Assembly (NCBI GenBank): GCA_037954665.1
Contig: JBBMOL010000135.1
Coordinates: 625,001 to 689,000 of the forward strand
DNA from: Laguncularia racemosa
Taxonomy: Eukaryota; Streptophyta; Magnoliopsida; Myrtales; Combretaceae
DNA: 64,000 nucleotides
Direction: 5' to 3'
This document shows, piece by piece, positions 55,897-64,000 of this stretch. The notes beneath the pieces are model-generated. The model ran no database searches and had not been told where the DNA came from. It saw only the letters and a list, made by a program, of their open reading frames with translations. The first letter of the stretch is position 1. Every line of letters starts with the position of its first letter. A program made the translations under genes and the position numbers.

Positions 55897-56640
55897 TTGG
55901 AGGGACCCGTAAGTGGCAAGCTGTATGTCATGAAGAGAGTACTCAGTGTACAACCCGGGGAGGATGGTGAGGGAATCCAACATGAACATATTTTTTATAC
56001 ACGGTGTCATGTGCAGAGTAAAGTTTGCAACTTGATAATTGACAGTGGCAGCTACGCTAATGTTGCTAGCACCTTGCTAGTAGATAAGATGCAGCTGAAA
56101 GCTATGAAACATCCGAGACCATATCGATTATAGTGGTTGAATGAATATAGGGAGGTTAAGGTAACCAAGCAGGTTCTTATAGCCTTTTCTATAGGGAGCT
56201 ACAAGGATGAGGTTATGTTTAACATGGTACCTATGCAGGCTAGCCACATACTATTAGGGTAACCTTGGCAGTTCGACAAGAAGATTACATATGATGAGTA
56301 CAAAAATCAGTATTCTTTTGTATTAAACAAAAGGAAAGTAGTTCTCATGCTACAGAAACCATAGGAAGCTAGTGAGGTTCAGATGTAGATTGCAAAGGAG
56401 TTTAAAGAAAAACACTTAAGTGCATGAGAGAAAAATGAAGAGAAAAAGAAAACGAGTGAAAAGTAAACACTAGTGAGTACAGAGGGAAAAGACACTCAAA
56501 CACAGAGAGCAGAGAGTCTGGCGAGAAAGAGTGAGGTTAAGAGTGCAGTGCTGGCCAAACAACAATTACTTGTACTTATGTACAAAGATTTATGTTTTTC
56601 TACTACTGACCTTAACTCTGTTGTGCCTAGTGTTGTTGTG
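55897..56640 (+). pseudogene. Element T protease and linker
   Basis: MKRVLSVQPGEDGEGIQHEH, IFYTRCHVQSKVCNLIIDSG with active site DSGSYANVAST near 56041, KAMKHPRPYRL then a TAG in place of Q before WLNEYREVKVTKQVLIAFSIG, EVMFNMVPMQASHILLG and PWQFDKKI. A charged linker (KEKHLSA…EKKKTSEK) follows. Active-site D-S-G is kept. Ends where RT begins. Confidence 0.8.
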
Positions 56641-57297
56641 TCTTTATTGTAGGAATACAAGGACTTGTTCCCTAAAGAAGTGCCTCAAAGCCTACGCCCT
56701 CTACGAGGGATAAAGCACCAGATTGATTTCAGCTGGGCGCTTCCATTCTAAACCGGCTAGTATACAGAACCAATCTTGAGGAGGCTAAGGAAATATAAAG
56801 ATAAGTGGATGGGCTGAAGGAGAAAGGATTCGTGCGAGAGAGTTTAAGCCCATGCTCATTTCCAGTCATACTAGTCCCTAAGAAGGATGGGACGTAGCGC
56901 ATGTGTGTGGATTGCAGGGTGATAAACAAAATTACAGTTAAGTACATACATCTTATTCCTATATTAGATGACATGCTAAATGAGTTGCATGGTGCATGTT
57001 TATTTTCGAAAATTGACCTTAAAAATGGATATTACCAAATTCGTATGAAAGAGGGTGATGAGTGGAAAACTACTTTTAAAACCAAACATGGACTATACGA
57101 ATGGATGGTAATGCCTTTTAGGTTAACAAATGCACCTAGTACTTCATGAGATTAATGAATTATGTTTTGCATTAATTCTTAGGAAAATTTGTTGTCGTCT
57201 ATTTTGATGATACCTTGATTTATAGCAGAACATTAGATGATCATGTACAACATCTGTAAAGTGTGTTTACTGTTTTAATGGAAAACCAATTGTATGC
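56641..57297 (+). pseudogene. Element T reverse transcriptase, 5' part
   Basis: Begins with EYKDLFPKEVPQSLRPLRGI and KHQIDFSWALPF; frame changes follow to KEKGFVRESLSPCSFPVILV, the KKDGT-RMCVDCRVIN strand, LDDMLNELHGACLFSKIDLK with the first catalytic D, NGYYQIRMKEGDEWKTTFKT, LYEWMVMPFRLTNAPST, then VVYFDDTLIYS with the YxDD-type box FDD near 57200. RT ends at MENQLY where V is inserted. Several frame changes and stops; dead. Confidence 0.84.
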
Positions 57298-57959
57298 TGT
57301 CGAGTCTAATTTTTTAATTTTCCCATTCCTAATCCGATCTAGACTAGACCCTATGCTCATCTAATATAGATCCTCGACTTGAGTTAGGAACTTCGTTTAA
57401 TTTTGGAGTCGCCACCCAACTGTTGTTGGGAAAGATTGAATTAAGACTAAAGGAGCGGATTAGTCTTAATTTGGACCCCTAGTCGTCGTGATTTCCTCTT
57501 CTCGTTTTTGGTGAAAAGAGGAAAAGGAAAACCAGAGTTTCTAAGTTCGGAGGCTATCCTATTAAAACCTTACGGTTACCACATAATCTCCTGAAATTAT
57601 CTCTATCTAGAAATGTCTTTTATTTTGTTTCTATTGCCTTTTATTGTATTTTTGAATGAGTTATTTGAAAAAAATGATTTTTTTATTTCATTTTATGGGT
57701 TAACCCAAACGGGTGCCTACGTACCTGCTATTTATGATCAAACAAGCCGTAGTTCGCTTTTCCTGGAAATTTTTAGTGTGTTTGTGAGTTTTAATTTTTT
57801 GAAATCTCTTTTGATTTATGTTTTTTATCATTTTGGGATTTTTTTTCTAAAAATCTAAGCCTAAGCTTTAATTTGATTTTTGAAGATGATTTGAAGAGAA
57901 AACATCAATTTCGGATTTATTTGAAGAAAATGATTTTTCTAAGTGAGAAAACTCATTTT

Positions 57960-58400
57960 TATAATTTTTGAATTTTTATATTAATTTTTATGATTTTTTA
58001 TCATTTCTATGATTTTTTTTCTACAATTTCCTATAATTTTTTTTAGTTTGTAAGATTTTTATGGTTTTTTATGATTTTTATTATTTTTGATTATTTTTTA
58101 TTGATTTTTATAATTTTTGTGAATTTTTGTTAAAAATTTTATCCTAAGTTATTATCTATCCTAATCTAAAGTTTTATTATTATTTTTCTAATATTTTTAT
58201 TATTTTTCTACATTTTTAATTTTTATTATTTTTTATTTTTATTATTTTTTAAAATTATTAAATCCTAAAAAAAAATCTAATTTCGAACATTTTCCTATTT
58301 ATGAAAATATAAATAAATAAATAAATAATTAATAAATAAATAACTAATAAATTAATAAATCAAATAAAAACAAATAAAATAAATAAACAAAATTCGAAAA
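57960..58400. repeat. AT-rich simple sequence in LTR V
   Basis: Over 400 bases of ttttta, ttatta and, at 58309-58390, aataaata-type repeats, with almost no G or C. It lies in the transcribed part (R/U5) of the LTR on the element strand. Confidence 0.85.
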
Positions 58401-58436
58401 AATCCGGAAAATCCGACTTACCTGGATCCAGGTCGG

Positions 58437-58500
58437 TGTGCGGGTCGGGTCAAATCGGGTCGAAGCGGGTCAGGTCGGATCAGTTGGACACGCGCGGCGA
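58437..58500. repeat. cgggtc repeat in LTR V
   Basis: Irregular copies of cgggtc / gggtcaaatc / aggtcgg in about 60 bases, at an abrupt change from AT-rich to GC-rich sequence. An open frame here (58436-58618) is due to composition and overlaps no known protein. Confidence 0.7.
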
Positions 58501-58739
58501 GGAGTGCTCGTTAACGGCGTTCCGGCGGCCTTTTGCAGCAGGTGAGGTGTTGAATCCCGGATTATCGAGGGTGAGGAAACCAATAGTGGTGGTGGTTTGC
58601 TCTAGAGACGCCTCCTAGTGGTTGCTTAGCTCTTGATCGGTGGTCGCGGCTTCGATTTCCTCCGGTGCTCTCTGATTCACTCTTTTCTCTCACTTTCTCT
58701 CGCTTTAGATTTGTGATTTGGCTTCCTCACCTCATCCTC

Positions 58740-58747
58740 TATTTATA
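58740..58747 (-). promoter_or_regulatory. TATA box of LTR V
   Basis: TATAAATA within GCCTATAAATAGAGG on the minus strand, the same context as in other LTRs of the window. Transcription would run leftward into the GC-rich leader. Confidence 0.72.
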
Positions 58748-59084
58748 GGCTTTCAAAATCGAGCTGGATAAGCTCGGATTTCCACCGATCGAGGCAAATT
58801 GGATCAACGGTTAAATGAACCAACTCCGATTCGTGTAAATCCTTCGATTTGTTGAGATTTGATTCCAATTAGATGATGTTTATCTCAATTCTGTTGAAGA
58901 TCTGTTGGATTTGTGCAAAAAATCAAATCGAAACGGCCGAAATTCGAATTTTTCCCCTCGCTGGTGATCTCGGACCGTGGTTGAAGACGATCACGCGCCC
59001 GGCGCGTGCATTCCCTCCAGCCAATTAGATGCTGTCACGTGTCCTGGGTAAATGAAAAAAACGCAAAACGCGGAAACTGCTTTC

Positions 59085-59158
59085 CCTGCGTTTCGAACCT
59101 GCTACCTCGCACCCGTACGCACCCACTTAGCCACGGCTCGGACCAGCTGAGCTAGCCC
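59085..59158 (-). other. tRNA-like segment with A and B boxes in LTR V
   Basis: On the minus strand, GGCTAGCTCAGCTGG fits the pol III A box (TRGYNNARNNG) and its D-arm stem GCTC/GAGC pairs perfectly. GGTTCGAAACG, about 45 bases on, matches the B box at 8 of 11 positions. Total span is about 74 bases, the size of a tRNA. The anticodon and T stems do not pair properly, so it is a tRNA-derived relic or pol III promoter-like sequence, not a working tRNA gene. Confidence 0.55.
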
Positions 59159-59445
59159 ATTTTCCTGATTTTGTTTATTTCGCAAATTGCATATATGCAA
59201 TGCGATTTTTTTATTTTTTTGTATTTTTTGAAATTTCAAAAATTTGTAAAAATTATTTATTCCTTATTATTGCCATTTCTAAAATCATTTTTCAAAATTG
59301 ATGTGTGTTTCCTATTTACTCTTTTTTTTTGAATATTTTTATTATTTTTGCTAAATTAGAGAAAATTGAAAAAAATTGGAAAAAAATTGAAAATTGATTA
59401 TTATTAATTATTATTTATTCTTAGGGCAAAAATGGGGTGTTTACA

Positions 59446-59458
59446 GCTGCCCCTCTTG
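59446..59458 (-). other. Polypurine tract of element V
   Basis: On the minus strand CAAGAGGGGCAGC borders TGTAAACACCCC. This is the common tract-LTR joint in Tat elements. Confidence 0.8.
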
Positions 59459-61200
59459 GTAGTAAAGTTTGAAAAACTTAACTACAAATATAAAAAATAC
59501 GCCATTTTTAGTCTCTTGAATAGATAATGCCTTGGTTCGGCTGGTTACTTGGAATTTGTTTCTTTTTGGTAGGAAAATGCTCAACGAGCTAATAATCCCA
59601 CGATTTAAACTGGTCCTAACAATTTAGAGTAATGTTCTCTCCCCAAAAAGTGCTTTATGGGCTGACTGATTGGCGATACGAAACATCTCAAGCATTGTTT
59701 AGGAGTGTAGAAGAAATGATGATAGGAAGCGTCTTATTAGACTAGCAACCTTGAAAAGAAGATTATCTTAGGAAGCGCCCTTATGAGCTGGCTACCTATC
59801 AACAGAAGCGTCTGGTTAAACTAGCAACTGTTTGGAAAAATACCTCCGAAAAGTGCTCCTATGAGCTGACTAATCGAGGGAGTCTAGGAAAGTACCCCTC
59901 TTGGGCTAACTAACCTTTGATAAAATGTCTTAAAAAGTGCCCCCTATGGGCTGACCTTGAGAACAGATATTTAGGAAAGTGCCTCCTATGGGCTGACTAA
60001 CCTGTGATAGAATGTCTCAAAAAGTGCCCCCTATAGGCTGACCTTGAGAACAGATGTCCTAGGAAAGTGCCCCCTATGGGCTGACTAACCTGTGATAGAA
60101 TGTCTCAAAAAGTGCCCCCTATAGGCTGACCTTGAGAACAGAGGTTTTAGGAAAGTGCCCCCATGGGCTGACTAACCTATGATAAAAATGTCTCAAAAAG
60201 TGCCCCCTATGGGTTGACCTTGAGAACAAATGTTTTAGGAAAGTGCCCCCTATGGGCTGACTAACCTATGATAGAATGTCTCAAAAAGTGCCCCCTATGG
60301 GCTGACCTTGAGAATAGTTGTTTTAAGAAAGTGCCCCCTATGGGTTGACTAACCTATGATAGAAATGTCTCAAAAAGTGCCCCCTATAGGCTGACCTTGA
60401 GAACAGATGTTTTAGGAAAGTGCCCCCTATGGACTGACTAACCTATGATAGAAATGTCTCAAAAAGTGCCCCCTATGGGCTGACCTTGAGAACAAAGGTT
60501 TTAGGAAAGTGTCCCCTATGGGCTGACTAACCTATGATAGAATATCTCAAAAAGTGACCCTTATGGGCTGACCTTAAGAGAGGTCTAGGGAAGTGCCCCT
60601 TTTTGGGTTGACTACCCTATTAAAGGGAATGTTTAGAAAAGTGCCCCCACTATGGGCTGACTCATCTTATGCTTTTGAATATGCTTTCTACTGACTGAGC
60701 TAAATGATGTGATGCCTTTCATGATGATTGTTATTTATTTTAATATGCTTGCCAATTTATCGTAGATAGCAACCAAACAACCAAACCTTTGTGCTAGTTG
60801 CTTCTGCTTCACTTCTTCTTATCTTGACACAGGGTTGAAAATCTTGATGTGCTTCCTTTCTTATGCGCAAGGCTCTTTTGACGGTAACGTTATCCTACTA
60901 ATGTGCTAAGTTCTAATGCTCAAAAGTAGATAGAATTATATTACCAAATACATTGAGATTCATTATCATTTTAGTGTTTATCTTTCATTGGCGAAGTGGT
61001 GGGTAATGTGTTTAGGAGTATTTGTTGTGGTGCGAATTGATTTGGATTATTGACCATTCAGGGATATTAACTTTGCTTGTAAAAAGTAAAAACTTGACTT
61101 AACGAAATTTGTATCGAATATTGGCTTTCATAAACATTGGCAAAATTTCAATTCCCTTGCCTAAGGATAGTACATCTTTACAGCATCTGTGTTAATGGGG
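59459..61200 (-). other. 3' untranslated region of element V
   Basis: 1.7 kb between integrase and the tract. It contains the repeat array at 59640-60670 and unique flanks; 60680-61200 has no feature I recognise. Confidence 0.75.
59640..60670. repeat. Tandem repeat, ~88-bp unit of two related halves
   Basis: At least seven regular units between about 59935 and 60600, with starts (aggaaagtg) at 60061, 60149, 60237, 60325, 60414 and 60503. Each unit has two halves sharing aagtgccccctatgggctga, one ending in ctaacctatgatagaatg and the other in ccttgagaacagatg. More diverged single halves occupy 59640-59930 and 60600-60670. Tat elements are known for satellite-like repeats in this region. Confidence 0.93.
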
Positions 61201-62010
61201 TCTCTCAATTCCGGACCATCCATTTGAGTCAGTATCAAAGAACCTCATGACAGAACCTTTTTCACCATATAGGGGCCTTCATAGTTTGGGGTGAATTTCC
61301 ATCTAGAGTCTTGGGCATTCGAGAGAACCTTCCTTAGCACCAGATCCCCTTCTTTGAAGTATCGAGGCCTTATTTTCTTGTTAAACGCTCGGGCCATCCT
61401 TTGTTGGTAACACTGGCCATGACATAGTACGGTAAGTCTTTTTTCATCAATCAGATTCAGCTGATCAAGCCTCTTCTTTACCCAATCTGATTCAGTTAGC
61501 TGAGTTTTCTGACAAGATTCTGAATGATGGTATTTCAACTTCAACTGGTAGCACTGCTTCAGTACCATATACCAATGAATTTGGGGTAGCTCCAGTAGAT
61601 GTTCTCATTGAAGTCCTATAAGCCATGAGAGCAAACGGTAACATTTCGTGCCAATCTTTGTAAGTGGTTGTCATTTTCTCGATGATCTTCTTGATATTCT
61701 TGTTAGCTGCTTCTACTGCCCCATTCATCTGAGGTCGGTAGGGAGTTGAATTTCTATGGTTCATGCGGAATTGTTGACATAAACCTGTCATCGATTTGTT
61801 ATTAAGATTGGTACCGTTGTCGGTGATAATGGACTCAGGAACTCCGTATCAGGCTATTATGTCCCTTTTCAAGAAGCGGACTATTACCCCTTTTGTGACA
61901 TTGGCATATGACGAAGCTTCTACCTATTTGGTGAAGTAATCGATTGCTACCAGTATGAATCTGTGGCCATTGGATGTTGTCGGAGTAATTGGGCCAATTA
62001 TGTCAATTCC
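61201..62010 (-). pseudogene. Element V integrase core and C-terminus
   Basis: On the minus strand: GIDIIGPITPTTSNGHRFIL, AIDYFTK (first D) then a TAG where the family has Trp, YANVTKGVIVRFLKRDIIA then TGA, YGVPESIITDNGTNL (second D). The frame 61492-61791 continues PYRPQMNGAVEAANKNIKKI (catalytic E), WHEMLPFALMAYRTS and TGATPNSLVYGTEAVLPVEV. A frame change near 61530 leads to 61245-61568: WVKKRLDQLNLIDEKRL, YFKEGDLVLRKVL, PNYEGPYMVKKVLS. DDE is present, but two stops and one shift inactivate it. Confidence 0.87.
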
Positions 62011-62937
62011 CTACATGGAGAAAGGCCATAGTGCTGACAACAGGTGTAGCTCGTTAGGCGGAGCATTTATCCGGTTTGCGTAGACCTGGCACAAATGATA
62101 GTGCTTAACATACTTTATGCAATCCGATTCCATGGTCAACCAATAATATCCTAACCTCATGATTTTTCGGGCGAACATGTAGCCATTCATATGAGGTCCA
62201 CATACTCCTTCATGTACTTCCTTCATCAGTTCGCATGCTTCATTTTTGTCCACACATCTCAACAAGGTGGCATCAGATGATCTTTTCCAAAGTACAGACC
62301 CACTTAGTAAGAAATGGCTTGCTAACCTTCTGAGTGTTCTTTGGTCATTCTTGCTAGCCATTTCAGGGTATTTACTTTCTTGGAGAAAGGTCTTAATGTC
62401 GTGATACCAGGGCTTATCGTCTTGTGCTTTTTCAATTGTTAAACAGTAGGTGAGCCGACTTTCGATGTCTATTTTCATCGGTTGGACTTCGGCTTCCCCT
62501 GTTATCTGGATCATAGATGCTAGTGTGGCTAGTTCATCTGCAAACTGATTCCGAGTTCTCGGGATGTATGTGAAAGAGATTGCCTTGAATTCTTCGATTA
62601 GCTCTGTTAAGTGTTGATGATACGGTATCAGTTTGGGGTCTTTAGTCTTGTATTCCCCTCTTGTCTGTAGTATGATAAGCGACGAGTCCCCGTATACTTC
62701 TAATTCGCGGATTTCCATTTGACAGGCCATTTTGAGGCCAAGAATGCATGCCTCATATTCCGCGATATTATTGGTATAGGGAAATGTAAGTCGTGTCGCT
62801 GCAGGGAATTGAGTGCCATCTGGGGATATCAACACTGCCCCGATCCCGCAACCGAATACATTGGCAGCTCCATCGAAAAATAGTTTCCATTTCGGGTTCT
62901 GCTTTATCCCAAAGTCTTCTACTGGTATATCTTCCAC
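62011..62937 (-). CDS. Element V archaeal-type RNase H and integrase zinc domain
   Basis: A 308-codon open frame. Residues 15-140 are the archaeal-type RNase H: WKLFFDGAANVFGCGIGAVL (Asp22), NNIAEYEACILGL (Glu60), LEVYGDSSLIILQ (Asp84), RNQFADELATLAS (Asp134), so all four acids are kept. After a linker, residues about 240-290 are the integrase zinc region: HEGVCGPHMNGYMFARKIM, then VKHYHLCQVYA, where the first of the two cysteines is Tyr. The frame ends at a TAG in place of Trp just before GIDIIG, so it once continued into 61201-62010. Confidence 0.85.
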   Translation of the reverse strand: MEDIPVEDFGIKQNPKWKLFFDGAANVFGCGIGAVLISPDGTQFPAATRLTFPYTNNIAEYEACILGLKMACQMEIRELEVYGDSSLIILQTRGEYKTKDPKLIPYHQHLTELIEEFKAISFTYIPRTRNQFADELATLASMIQITGEAEVQPMKIDIESRLTYCLTIEKAQDDKPWYHDIKTFLQESKYPEMASKNDQRTLRRLASHFLLSGSVLWKRSSDATLLRCVDKNEACELMKEVHEGVCGPHMNGYMFARKIMRLGYYWLTMESDCIKYVKHYHLCQVYANRINAPPNELHLLSALWPFSM

Positions 62938-63479
62938 TATTAATATATTTTCGTCGGGAATTGGGCTTGTGTTTCTTGGGAATCTGTCTTGACTGGGTGT
63001 TCCGCCAATTGGTCGGCTAAGGCTTGCCCTTTCATCGAGTTCTGATTTATTTATGTAATGTCAAACTCGGATAGGAGCATTTGCCATTTAGAGATTCTCC
63101 CTATCAAAGCTGGTTTCTCTGCCAAGTATTTCAAAGGATCATGTCTTGTCAGCAGCTCAATATGATAGTAAAGGGTGTATTACCTTAGTCGATTCATGAC
63201 CCAAATTAGAGCACAACAAGTCTTCTCTACCTCTAAGTACCTCTGTTCCCCATCTGTGAGCTTCTTGCTCAGGTAATATATGGAACTCTCCCTTCCCTCA
63301 TCATCTTTCTGCCCCAATACGCATCCCATGGATTCAGGGAGTATAGTAAGGTATAAGAATAAAGGCTTCCCTTGCTTCGGGACTATTAAGACTGGAGGTT
63401 TTATAAGGTAGTCTTTGATTGTTCTAAATGCTCCTTCCCATTCGTCGTCCCATTCTATTGTGGCGCTCTTCTTCAACAA
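62938..63479 (-). pseudogene. Element V RNase H
   Basis: The 63180-63479 frame has MLKKSATIEWDDEWEGAFRT, PPVLIVPKQGKPLFLYLTIL and ESMGCVLGQKDDEGRESSIY, YLEVEKTCCALIWV with the catalytic Glu. In this subclass the first Asp is commonly replaced, here by Thr in YLTIL. Past a stop it continues TLYYHIELLTRHDPLKYL, RISKWQMLLSEFDI and a linker to the second RNase H. This is the degenerate first RNase H of Tat elements. Confidence 0.82.
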
Positions 63480-63530
63480 ACGGAATAGCGGCCGGCACTT
63501 ATCTATGAGTTGTGAGAAAAAACGAGCTAT

Positions 63531-64000
63531 TTAATTTAATCTTCCTAGCAAGCTTCTTACTTCTTTAACGGAGCGTGGGGAAGGTAACTCTAATATAGAC
63601 TTTACCTTGTCGGGGTCGATTTTAATGCTGTCCTGGCTTATGACAAACCCCAACAATTTCCCCGTTGTGACCCCGAAAGTACATTTCTCTGGGTTTAACT
63701 TGAGCTGGAATTTTCTCAGTCGTTTAAACAATTTTCTCAAGATATCTATATGGCTTTCTCCTTTTTTAGATTTGGCTATCATGTCGTCGACATATACTTC
63801 AATCTCTTGATGCATCATGTCGTGAATATTGCAACCATGGCTCTCTGATACGTTGCCCCGGCGTTCATCAAACCGAAGGGCATGACTTTGTATTAGAAAG
63901 TTCCCTATGTTGTGATGAAAGTCGTTTTGGTTTTATCTTCTTCAGCCATTTTTATTTGATTATATCCTGAGAAACCGTCCATGAATGAGAAAAAATGGTT
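63531..64000 (-). pseudogene. Element V reverse transcriptase, cut by window edge
   Basis: From the edge leftward: HFFSFMDGFSGYNQIKMAEE with the first catalytic D, KTTFIT then TAG and TAA, VMPFGLMNAGATYQRAMVAI. A one-base change near 63830 leads to the frame 63531-63818: MMHQEIEVYVDDMIAKSKKG (YVDD), LRKLFKRLRKFQLKLNPEKC, GKLLGFVISQDSIKIDPDKV, LPSPRSVKEVRSLLGRLN. Typical Tat RT. The fingers and everything upstream lie outside the window. Confidence 0.86.

Larger units (their letters stand above)
52240..57297 (+). mobile_element. Element T: gypsy element truncated by V
   Basis: Plus strand. LTR 52240-53994 (interrupted by N), tRNA-Met(i) primer site, gag from 54793, protease, and RT up to 57297 where V is inserted. 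Everything after the RT palm, including RNase H, integrase and the 3' LTR, lies beyond V, outside the window. Gag-pol resembles Y but with more stops, so T is an older member of a related chromovirus-like family. Unlike Y, its RT N-terminal region is complete. Confidence 0.83.
57298..59445 (-). repeat. 3' LTR of element V
   Basis: About 2,148 bp. On the element strand it begins TGTAAACACCCC after the purine tract and ends about CTCGACA. From right to left it holds an AT-rich start, a tRNA-like segment, a GC-rich U3 region, a TATA box at 58740-58747, a GC-rich transcribed part with repeated cgggtc, an extreme AT-rich stretch and the conserved GGTGGCGACTCC motif (57405-57420). The right border is clear; the left border rests on the CA end and on where RT of T stops. 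Confidence 0.8.
57298..64000 (-). mobile_element. Element V: Tat-type retrotransposon, partial
   Basis: Minus strand; 3' LTR 57298-59445, then (rightward) purine tract, 3' untranslated region with a tandem repeat, integrase, archaeal-type RNase H, RNase H and RT, cut by the window edge. The extra RNase H places it in Tat/Retand-Ogre. Left target flank TATGC (57293-57297); the other side and the 5' LTR are outside. Coding frames are long with few stops, so V is younger than R. It disrupts the RT of T. Confidence 0.87.

Noticed and set aside
58436..58618. 60-codon open frame in a GC-rich segment
   Set aside because: It arises from the cgggtc repeat and base composition of the V LTR; no known motif and no start context.
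59085..59158. Functional tRNA gene
   Set aside because: Only the D-arm pairs; anticodon and T stems fail, and it lies within an LTR.
59640..60670. Regular repeat-spacer array as a CRISPR
   Set aside because: Both halves of the unit are repeated and there are no unique spacers; plant Tat 3' array is the right reading.
1..64000. A novel defence, biosynthetic or other non-transposon system
   Set aside because: Every protein-like frame longer than about 120 codons matches a gag-pol part or is antisense to one; nothing else is supported.

Overview
This window is repeat-rich plant nuclear DNA, most likely from a eudicot, with no host gene I can support. The evidence is stacked Ty3/gypsy LTR retrotransposons of plant lineages (Athila, Tat/Ogre-Retand and chromovirus-like). 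Several have primer-binding sites matching plant tRNA-Asp or initiator tRNA-Met. Composition is AT-rich outside short CCGG-rich blocks in the LTRs. Almost every long reading frame is a gag, protease, reverse transcriptase (RT), RNase H or integrase fragment, and most carry stops or frameshifts. The species cannot be named from the sequence. Letters A, B, M1-M4, N, O, R, S, T, V, W, X, Y and Z are my own labels; LTR percentages are eye counts. || Layout: 1-2059 is AT-rich and mostly unassigned. An old chromovirus-like pol (O, minus) is split into 2060-2649 and 12449-13550 by a structurally complete Athila element (A, 2650-12448, minus) with LTRs about 1.2% apart and a perfect GATGG target-site duplication (TSD). 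From 14445 to about 19850 lies a degraded Tat/Ogre-type element (R, plus) whose integrase core is deleted. From 21041 to 52239 lies a degenerate plus-strand Athila-like element (B) that keeps LTR, gag, protease and the lineage's extra ORF but lacks RT, RNase H and integrase. || B has been hit repeatedly. A solo LTR (22956-24887, TSD GATAT) itself holds M1 (23227-24418, TSD AAGGA). Element W (27179-44003) contains X (29982-42472, TSD TAGAA). X contains M2 (31689-32915, TSD TATTC) and Y (34694-41671), and Y contains solo LTR Z (36273-37128). Element S (45492-51946) contains M3 (47354-49793), which contains M4 (48364-49576, TSD GATAA). Element T (52240 onward) contains solo LTR N (52525-53629, TSD TTATA) and is cut at 57298 by V, a large Tat-type element on the minus strand that runs off the right edge. 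The deepest path, B>W>X>Y>Z, is five levels. || How the parts relate: the elements are mostly non-autonomous. W, X, Y, S and B keep gag and/or protease but have lost the RT-RNase H core, in three cases by deletions fusing protease- or RT-side sequence to integrase. They would have needed enzymes from other copies. A, R, T and V keep recognisable RT. I found no new defence or enzymatic system. The most unusual items are the M repeats, which carry a primer-binding site and a second copy of the LTR end inside one target-duplicated unit; the parallel loss of the RT core; an 811-bp duplication in Y that preserves the empty site for Z; and CCGG / ACGGCCGT blocks upstream of the TATA box in LTRs of different lineages.
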